From: Austwickia sp040006675
GTDB taxonomy: Bacteria; Actinomycetota; Actinomycetes; Actinomycetales; Dermatophilaceae
Length of the DNA stretch: 9,576 nt
Reading direction: 5' to 3'
Assembly (NCBI GenBank): GCA_040006675.1
Contig: JBDTWM010000108.1
Location: forward strand, 1-9,576
The position numbers and the translations under genes were made by a program. The stretch's first letter is position 1; each line of letters opens with the position of its first letter. Shown one piece after another: positions 1-5,059 of this stretch. Below the pieces are notes generated by a model, which searched no databases, was not told the origin of the DNA, and saw nothing but the letters and a program-made list of their open reading frames with translations.

Positions 1-44
1 GTGGGTGACGTGGCCGTGGTGGGTGACAGGAGTGTTTCGCTCAC
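1..44 (-). CDS. jetC: Start of probable Wadjet SMC ATPase JetC (partial)
   Basis: Only about 14 codons are inside the window; the gene continues leftward beyond position 1. The GTG start (44-42) overlaps the jetB TGA stop as GTGA. It is preceded on the minus strand by a strong GAGGAGG ribosome binding site about 4 bases away, lying inside the last jetB codons. The visible peptide is MSETLLSPTTATSP, with no homology of its own. The assignment is inferred from position: in the known four-gene cassette the DUF2397 and DUF2398 genes are accompanied by an SbcC/MukB-like SMC ATPase (TIGR02680) and a TOPRIM nuclease subunit. It could instead be jetD if the gene order differs here. The sense of translation and the start are well supported; the product name is not directly visible. 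Confidence 0.6.
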   Translation of the reverse strand, partial: MSETLLSPTTATSP

Positions 45-1255
45 GCGTCCTCCTCGAACAGGGATCGCTCGCCCGTCGGCCCCCGTGCCGTGACGAACTC
101 TGGGCGTGGGGCGTAGCGGGCTCCCGCCGCGTGCACATATACATCGCCGTCGTCCCGACGCACTAGTCCGACGGCGGCCAGGATCGCCAGGGCCTCCTCG
201 TAGACCGAGTCGGGATCCTGCCGATGGTCCTTGCGCAGCCCGCGTCGCCACGTCTCGAACACCCGGTCGCCCGCGGATCGCGCGGTCGAGGACGCCAGTC
301 GTGCCCAGGTCACCCCGTCCAGATCGGCGTCCGCCGTGGCTCGGACGACCTCGACCAGCTCGGCGAGCAACAGCAGGCCGAAGTGTTTGGCCGAGCCGGT
401 CGAGGGGAAGGCGAGATCCGTCAGGTCGCCGCTCGGATCGGTCGCGACCGCGCCCTCGGCGCGCAACTCCAGCTCCAGCCCGAGCCAGCGCCGGAACCAC
501 TCCCGCTCGCGTTCCCGGTTGCGGCGCCACCACCCCCGCTGTTCGTCAGTGAGCTCCTCCACCGAGAGCACCGGCTGCTCGGCCAGCCGGCGCCGGATCG
601 CGACCCGCGCGCCGCCGGCAGCCGACGGGACAGAGGTCACGGCGAGGACGTCCTCGGGTCGACGGCAGGCACTTAACGGGGCGACGACCAACAGGGCCAA
701 CCGATCCCGGTGGACGTCGAGCAAAGACGCGGAGCGGCGCTCGGCCCAGTGCTCGAGGTCACCGTCCCGCTCGCTGAGCACCCCCAGGTCGACGAGCGCT
801 ACCAACGCAGAGTGGAGGGTCCGTCGGTCGTGGATGCTGTCCAGATCGACGTCGATCCCGGCGTCGACTGCGGCGGATCGGACCCCGGAGACGAGCTCGT
901 CGACCATGAGTTGGTCGCGCGCTTGAGTGAGTGCGGCCAGACAGAGCGCGAGTAGTGCGTAACGTCGAGGCGTGAACGGCGCGCCGTTGCGTCGCCGTAA
1001 GCCGCGGCTGGCATCGCCTCCGAGGCCCGTCTTGAAGAGACGCGCCAACCTCGGCTCCACGACGAGCCGGTACCCGAGACCGTCGGCAAACATTGCCACG
1101 AGCTCGCTCTGGTGCCGTCGGACGAGCGCCAATTCGTCCGTGTGGGCGTCGGCGTGGAGCAGCGGTTCGCGTAGGAGCGCCCGGGCGGCGTTGCGCAGGT
1201 CCGCCTCCGCAAACAGGTCAGGGGCAGCGGGCGGGCGCTCCGGCATGATCGTCAT
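41..1255 (-). CDS. jetB: Wadjet JetB-like protein, DUF2398 / TIGR02678 family (KITE subunit)
   Basis: This 404-residue protein is recognised as TIGR02678/DUF2398 from its N-terminal region (about residues 22-75: LREPLLHADAHTDEL, then LVRRHQSELVAMFADGLGY and the VEPRLARLFK stretch) and from a helical region RRYALLALCLAALTQ near residues 97-110. Residues about 95-165 and 285-385 look like winged-helix domains, each ending in a GVLSERDGD- or GLVRRDDGD-type turn. A very basic stretch with WWRRNREREREWFRRW is at 242-257. In Wadjet systems this subunit is the KITE (MukE-like) partner, which joins the kleisin JetA and the SMC JetC in a DNA-extruding complex that recognises small circular plasmids for cleavage by JetD. 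The ATG start overlaps the jetA stop (ATGA), so translation is probably coupled; ATG at codon 4 is an alternative start. Length fits the family. Family membership is confident; function is by homology. Confidence 0.88.
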   Translation of the reverse strand: MTIMPERPPAAPDLFAEADLRNAARALLREPLLHADAHTDELALVRRHQSELVAMFADGLGYRLVVEPRLARLFKTGLGGDASRGLRRRNGAPFTPRRYALLALCLAALTQARDQLMVDELVSGVRSAAVDAGIDVDLDSIHDRRTLHSALVALVDLGVLSERDGDLEHWAERRSASLLDVHRDRLALLVVAPLSACRRPEDVLAVTSVPSAAGGARVAIRRRLAEQPVLSVEELTDEQRGWWRRNREREREWFRRWLGLELELRAEGAVATDPSGDLTDLAFPSTGSAKHFGLLLLAELVEVVRATADADLDGVTWARLASSTARSAGDRVFETWRRGLRKDHRQDPDSVYEEALAILAAVGLVRRDDGDVYVHAAGARYAPRPEFVTARGPTGERSLFEEDA

Positions 1256-2817
1256 GCGTCGGCCCGCATCCCATGCGTCATGGCGCCGACAGCGGTAGAC
1301 CCGTCGATCAGCTCAATCGCGAGGTCACGCAGGGTCAGCACCCCCGCGGGGCTCCTGACGTGCACCGTCGCGCCCGCTTCGGCCCGGATCTCGAGCGCCA
1401 GCGCAGCGCCGGCAACCCGCACCTCCGCGCGCGCCGTCGTCCCCGGCGTGAGCGGTCGCCCCAGGCGGGTGAGAGCGTTGGCGTACACGTCGAGGAAGGT
1501 GGATCGGGCCTGATCGCTCACCTTCATCTCGCGCAGCGGCCCGGCATTGGAGACCAGCTCCCGGAGAGCCTCCGAAAGCCGACGCTCGTGCTCCGCGCGC
1601 TCTGCCAGACGCGTCTGCTTGGCGGCTGAGTAGTCGACTCTGGCGCCGGACCGGCCACCCGTCTGGCGGCCCCCATACGTACGCAGGCCGATCGGCACCT
1701 CCGCGGCCGGCGAGCGCCACCAGCTTCGTCTCGACGGCACAGGATCGCTCTCGGAGTCCGCGCGGAACGACAGATGCCGGGCGGAATAGAGCCCGAAGGC
1801 GGCCGTCCACAGCTCGTGGGCTCGGTCGTCCGGCGAGCCGTCGAACCACGCGGCGAGCCGGACCAGGTCACCGTAACGACTCTGTTGACGGTCGGCACCG
1901 GCCGCGATGCGGCGCAGGTTGCTCAGCAGCGCGCGCATGGCATCGGTGGCCAGTCGCCGGACGTTGTCGGCATCCGAGCGGCGCGTGGGCGAGCCGATGA
2001 ACCACGTGCGCAGGCTTTCCCAGTCCGCTGGCTCCAGGCCGGTGGCGCGGCGCGCCCGAGTCCCATCGACGCCGACCAGACGCTCACCCGTGTCAGCGCG
2101 GGCGCAGAGCCGCGCAACGCTCGGCTCCAACTCTGCCAGCCAGTCGGCGAGCTGTGGCATGTGCCGGGAGATCTCGTCGACGAAGCGCTGAAGGTAGTCG
2201 ATCAGGGCGCCCTTGAACAGCACAAACTCGTCACGGCCGAGATCGAAGCGGGTCAGCACTTGGGTGAGATAGGAGTAGAACTGCCTCGTCGAGGTCACCA
2301 GCACCTCGAACTGCGCGAACAGCGTCGTGATGCGCGCCGCGACCTCGCGCGGGTCAGTGTCGTCGAGCCCCTGTGCACACCAACGGGTCAGCTCCTCGAT
2401 GCCGGCGAGCATTCCTGGCAGCATCTCGCTGGACACCTCCCGCGCCCCGTCGAAGTGGGTCAGCAACTCCTCCACGTGGCGGTGCACGAACTCCCCGCGT
2501 GGCGTCAGTTGGTAGCGAGCCCGGTTGGAGAGATACTCACGGACGCTGCGCGCCTCGGTCTCGCGCGGGCTGCGGGCGAGATTGCCGTGCTCCACCAGGT
2601 AGGACAACCGCTGATCGACGATGTCGCGGTCCAAGGTGAGCCCTTCGTCGGCCAGCCGCTGGGTCACCTCATCCGCGGACTGGTCCGACAGGAAGCCACT
2701 CATGCCGGCGGTGAACAGGCGCATGATCGCGAGATAGCTCGCCGCCTCGTCGTTGACGGCGTACCTCAGCGTCCCGAGCACCTGGCGCTCGGTCGGCTGG
2801 ATTCCACCGTCGGCCAT
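1252..2817 (-). CDS. jetA: Wadjet JetA-like protein, DUF2397 / TIGR02677 family (kleisin subunit)
   Basis: This 521-residue protein matches DUF2397/TIGR02677 in length and layout. Near the N-terminus is VLGTLRYAVNDEAASYLAIM, followed by a winged-helix region with LVEHGNLARSPRE and YQLTPRGEFVHRHVEELL, typical of this family. A long helical middle and a charged region near the C-terminus rich in R and E (KQTRLAERAEHERRL) follow. In Wadjet this subunit is the kleisin (MukF-like) that bridges the JetC heads. I chose the ATG at 2817-2815 because the minus strand carries TACGGT exactly seven bases before it, the arrangement of a leaderless actinobacterial gene. A TTG at 2847 would add ten residues but has no good ribosome binding site. 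The gene is first in the jet cassette and overlaps jetB by ATGA. The DUF488 stop is 68 bases upstream. Family call is confident. Confidence 0.88.
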   Translation of the reverse strand: MADGGIQPTERQVLGTLRYAVNDEAASYLAIMRLFTAGMSGFLSDQSADEVTQRLADEGLTLDRDIVDQRLSYLVEHGNLARSPRETEARSVREYLSNRARYQLTPRGEFVHRHVEELLTHFDGAREVSSEMLPGMLAGIEELTRWCAQGLDDTDPREVAARITTLFAQFEVLVTSTRQFYSYLTQVLTRFDLGRDEFVLFKGALIDYLQRFVDEISRHMPQLADWLAELEPSVARLCARADTGERLVGVDGTRARRATGLEPADWESLRTWFIGSPTRRSDADNVRRLATDAMRALLSNLRRIAAGADRQQSRYGDLVRLAAWFDGSPDDRAHELWTAAFGLYSARHLSFRADSESDPVPSRRSWWRSPAAEVPIGLRTYGGRQTGGRSGARVDYSAAKQTRLAERAEHERRLSEALRELVSNAGPLREMKVSDQARSTFLDVYANALTRLGRPLTPGTTARAEVRVAGAALALEIRAEAGATVHVRSPAGVLTLRDLAIELIDGSTAVGAMTHGMRADA

Positions 2818-2824
2818 GAACCGA

Positions 2825-2830
2825 ACCGTA
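2825..2830 (-). promoter_or_regulatory. Putative -10 box of leaderless jetA
   Basis: On the minus strand TACGGT fits the TAnnnT consensus and lies seven bases before the jetA ATG, so transcription would start at or next to the A of the start codon. No clear TTGACA-like -35 element is seen at 16-18 bases upstream, which is common in GC-rich actinobacteria. It supports jetA having its own promoter even if it is also read from the DUF488 gene. Confidence 0.5.
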
Positions 2831-2885
2831 GCGAACGCGACTGACAACTCGGGGAGCCTTGCGCGGCCGACCCGAACCCCACCGC

Positions 2886-3557
2886 CTATTCAGCGCCATC
2901 GACCCCGTGGTGTTCGAGAGATCGGCTCTGCTCACGCTGATCACGTGCCGGGATCGTGCGATCGCTGGGCAGTGGGTAGGTGACCTGCTCCGCCTCGTCC
3001 ACCGACGGGTTGGCGCCCCACCGGCCGAGCTCGTGTCGTCGGGGCTGCGCGTCACCGATCAGGTGCCAGACCGTGAGCCCCCGGGCGCTGAGGGTGTTGG
3101 CGATGAGCAGCCGGTGGCACCGCCACGGCATCGGTTCACCGCACATGATCGCCAGCCTGCGCCCGACGGCCAACGCGACGAGGTCGTCGATGGCCTCCCG
3201 GTACGGCGCGCTCAACGTGTAGTCCGCGTAGTTCTTGAAGCTGGCGTTCAGCCAGCCGGCGTTGATGGCCGGGTCCACCGCTTGACGGCCGCGTCGACCA
3301 CCGAGGTCGGTCATATGTACGTAGTCGATGCCCGCATCGGCCAGCCAGAAGGGCATCTGGTCGCGGCTGAAGTGCGGGCTACGCCGGGAACCGGGCTGGG
3401 CGCGGACGTCGACGACCAACTGGATCCCGTTCTTGCGCAGCGGGTGGACGAATGCGGCTTCCGGACACGTCCAGTGCCCGATCGTCCAGACATCGGGCTG
3501 CTCGACCGGGTGGGGGAGGGCATCCCCCTGCTGGTTCCTCGCGATAGTGGGCCTCAT
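2886..3557 (-). CDS. DUF488 family protein
   Basis: This 223-residue protein belongs to DUF488. Visible signatures are the N-terminal TIGHW motif (residues 25-29), the strand NGIQLVVDVRAQPGSRRSPHF (43-63, with the DVR that typifies the family), the YVHMTDLGGRR region (79-89) and the cysteine motif CGEPMPWRCHR (139-149) near the end of the core, which resembles the family's CxE...CHR signature. The biochemical function of DUF488 is not established. The C-terminal 45 residues are hydrophilic and look unstructured. The only start codon before the core is ATG at 3557; upstream is GGGAA as a weak ribosome site, and TAGCGG sits seven bases before the ATG. The gene lies 68 bases upstream of jetA on the same strand and is divergent from the dehydratase gene. 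Whether it belongs with the defence cassette is inference only. Confidence 0.88.
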   Translation of the reverse strand: MRPTIARNQQGDALPHPVEQPDVWTIGHWTCPEAAFVHPLRKNGIQLVVDVRAQPGSRRSPHFSRDQMPFWLADAGIDYVHMTDLGGRRGRQAVDPAINAGWLNASFKNYADYTLSAPYREAIDDLVALAVGRRLAIMCGEPMPWRCHRLLIANTLSARGLTVWHLIGDAQPRRHELGRWGANPSVDEAEQVTYPLPSDRTIPARDQREQSRSLEHHGVDGAE

Positions 3558-3564
3558 TTCGTTC

Positions 3565-3570
3565 CCGCTA
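3565..3570 (-). promoter_or_regulatory. Weak -10-like box before the DUF488 gene
   Basis: TAGCGG on the minus strand ends seven bases before the ATG at 3557. It keeps the first two consensus bases but has G instead of the final T, so it is a weak match. It is listed because the spacing equals that at three better sites in this window. Confidence 0.25.
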
Positions 3571-3612
3571 TTGTGGCCCGGACCCCCGGTGGCGCCGGGA
3601 CCCTGCGCACGG

Positions 3613-3618
3613 CACCGT
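3613..3618 (+). promoter_or_regulatory. Weak -10-like box before the dehydratase gene
   Basis: CACCGT ends seven bases before the ATG at 3626. It keeps the A and final T of TAnnnT but has C at the first position. The spacing fits a leaderless start at the ATG. The 68 bases between the DUF488 and dehydratase starts must hold both divergent promoters; they also contain a short GC-only hairpin (CCCGG at 3585-3589 with CCGGG at 3595-3599). Confidence 0.25.
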
Positions 3619-3625
3619 GTCCGCT

Positions 3626-3931
3626 ATGAACACTCTTACCGGAGCGCAATTCACCGACGAGGGACTGACCGGCTGGTCGTTCCTCGCCGACGGCATCCAG
3701 ACGCGCCTTCGCACCGGCGATTTCGCGTCGGGCATGGCCCTTCTCTGTCGAATCGGCGAGGCCGCCGAGGAGATGAACCACCATCCGGACCTCGATCTGC
3801 GCTACACGTACCTCGACGTCCGGCTGACGAGCCACGATGCTGGCGGGGTGACCTCTCGTGACGTAATGCTCGCCCGTCGGATCGGCGAGCTGGCTGCTGA
3901 CGCGGAGGTCGGCCTCGATCCCGGCGTGTAG
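3626..3931 (+). CDS. 4a-hydroxytetrahydrobiopterin dehydratase (pterin-4a-carbinolamine dehydratase) family
   Basis: This 101-residue protein has the complete signature of the PCD/DCoH family: EEMNHHPDLDLRYTYLDVRL, followed by SHDAGGVTSRD. The active-site residues are visible as His52, His53, Pro54, His70 and Asp79. The N-terminal GWSF and the helix carrying FASGMALLCRIGEAAEEM also fit. The family dehydrates 4a-hydroxytetrahydropterin, recycling the pterin used by aromatic amino acid hydroxylases; many bacterial members occur without a hydroxylase and their role is unclear. No hydroxylase is present here. The start could be GTG at 3617 (three extra residues) or ATG at 3626; I prefer ATG because it has the -10-like box at the leaderless spacing and neither start has a good ribosome site. 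Length is normal for the family. Confidence 0.92.
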   Translation: MNTLTGAQFTDEGLTGWSFLADGIQTRLRTGDFASGMALLCRIGEAAEEMNHHPDLDLRYTYLDVRLTSHDAGGVTSRDVMLARRIGELAADAEVGLDPGV

Positions 3932-3953
3932 CTCATCGAGCTCGCCCTCGACG

Positions 3954-3967
3954 CGCCCGATCGGGCG
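3954..3967. repeat. 14-bp perfect palindrome between the dehydratase and CDF genes
   Basis: CGCCCGATCGGGCG is a perfect inverted repeat with no central spacer, 22 bases after the dehydratase stop and about 100 bases before the CDF start. It has no T-rich tail, so it is not a standard intrinsic terminator. It could be part of an operator for the transporter gene or a transcript-end structure. The rest of the 3932-4068 gap shows nothing else I can identify. Confidence 0.35.
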
Positions 3968-4056
3968 AAGCTCGTACCGTTCTGGCCGTCGTTCTCGGGC
4001 TGTAGTCGCCGTCGCCACACGGTGCTCACGAGATCGTCGACCCGCGGGACGCGACC

Positions 4057-4062
4057 CATACT
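4057..4062 (+). promoter_or_regulatory. Weak -10-like box before the CDF gene
   Basis: CATACT ends six bases before the GTG at 4069. An overlapping TACTGT (4059-4064) fits TAnnnT exactly but is only four bases from that GTG. Either would give a nearly or fully leaderless transcript. No clear -35 element is seen. Confidence 0.25.
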
Positions 4063-4068
4063 GTGGGG

Positions 4069-5043
4069 GTGTCCCACGCTGCCCTCCCCACCCCAGGTAC
4101 CGACCGGAGACGCCTGACGCGCTACGCCTGGCTGTCCGTCGCGACCGCCGTCGTGACGATCACGCTCAAAGCGGGCGCCTACCTGCTCACCGGATCGGTC
4201 GGTCTGCTCTCGGACGCTGCCGAGTCGGTGGTCAACCTCGTGGCCGCCCTCGTGGCCGTCGTCGCGTTGACCGTGGCGGCCCGGCCGGCCGATCCGATGC
4301 ACCCTTTCGGACACGCGAAGGCGGAGTATTTCTCGGCGGTCGTCGAGGGCGCGATGATCCTCATCGCCTCCATCTTCATTATCTCGTCGGCGGTGCAGCG
4401 GCTGTTGGACCCTCAGCCCCTGGAGAACGTGGGGGTGGGTTTGGCGATCTCGGTGCTCGCCTCCGTCCTGAACGGCGTCGTCGCGTCCGTCCTCATCCGG
4501 GTCGGTAGGGCCCACCGCTCACTGACGCTCGTCGCCGATGGACGCCACCTGCTCACCGACGTATGGACCTCCGTGGGCGTCGTCGTCGGGGTGGCGCTCG
4601 TGGCGGTGACCGGCATCTGGCGGCTCGACGCGATCGTCGCGATCGTCGTCGGCATCAACATCTTGTTCACCGGCTATCGGTTGATCCGCGAATCCGTCGT
4701 CGGTCTCATGGACACCGCCTGGGACGAGCGTGAGAACACCCGACTGGCTGAACTGCTCGCCGCCTTCGGAAGCGGTGGGGTCCGCTTCCACGCGTTGCGC
4801 ACCCGCCAGGCCGGGCATCAGCGGTTCGCGGAGGTCCACGTGCTGGTGCCGGGGGAGTGGAGCGTCCGGCGCGGCCACGACCTCGTCGAGGATGTGGAGG
4901 ACGCGGTGCGCACCGACATGGAGGACGTGAGCCTGACGTGCCATCTGGAACCGTTGGAGGATCCCCGGTCGTACGACGACTATCCGGCCCAGGTGAACCT
5001 AACGGAGGGGACGGTCCCGGACGGACCGGCGACGGCCGACTGA
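4069..5043 (+). CDS. Cation diffusion facilitator (CDF) family metal transporter
   Basis: This 324-residue membrane protein exports divalent metal ions (Zn, Fe, Mn, Co or Cd in this family) using the proton gradient. It has six hydrophobic segments at about residues 20-42, 47-70, 89-107, 121-145, 158-182 and 186-205, then a cytoplasmic domain to about 298. Family motifs are LLSDAAESVVN in segment 2, HPFGHAKAEYF (78-88) in the following loop, and HLLTD in segment 5. The C-terminal domain carries the usual histidines, for example AEVHVLVPG, GHDLVEDVED and CHLEP. The transport-site residues would be Glu52 and Asn56 (segment 2) with His160 and Asp164 (segment 5), rather than the Asp-Asp/His-Asp of E. 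coli YiiP. The metal is therefore not predicted. The start is GTG at 4069 or GTG at 4063; neither has a convincing ribosome site. The gene converges with the Hsp70 gene, with 16 bases between stops. Confidence 0.92.
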   Translation: MSHAALPTPGTDRRRLTRYAWLSVATAVVTITLKAGAYLLTGSVGLLSDAAESVVNLVAALVAVVALTVAARPADPMHPFGHAKAEYFSAVVEGAMILIASIFIISSAVQRLLDPQPLENVGVGLAISVLASVLNGVVASVLIRVGRAHRSLTLVADGRHLLTDVWTSVGVVVGVALVAVTGIWRLDAIVAIVVGINILFTGYRLIRESVVGLMDTAWDERENTRLAELLAAFGSGGVRFHALRTRQAGHQRFAEVHVLVPGEWSVRRGHDLVEDVEDAVRTDMEDVSLTCHLEPLEDPRSYDDYPAQVNLTEGTVPDGPATAD

Positions 5044-5059
5044 TCGAGGGTGTGTGCCC

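Noticed and set aside
1774..2844. Long plus-strand open frame of 356 codons
   Set aside because: It lies fully antisense to jetA, has no recognisable domain and is arginine- and glutamine-rich in the way of GC-rich shadow frames.
3585..3599. Hairpin between the DUF488 and dehydratase genes as an operator
   Set aside because: It is a five-pair GC-only stem around a five-base loop, which is common by chance in DNA of this composition.
3802..4515. Minus-strand open frame of 237 codons, rich in Asp, Arg and Gly
   Set aside because: It is antisense to the CDF transporter and dehydratase genes; low-complexity composition and no domain.
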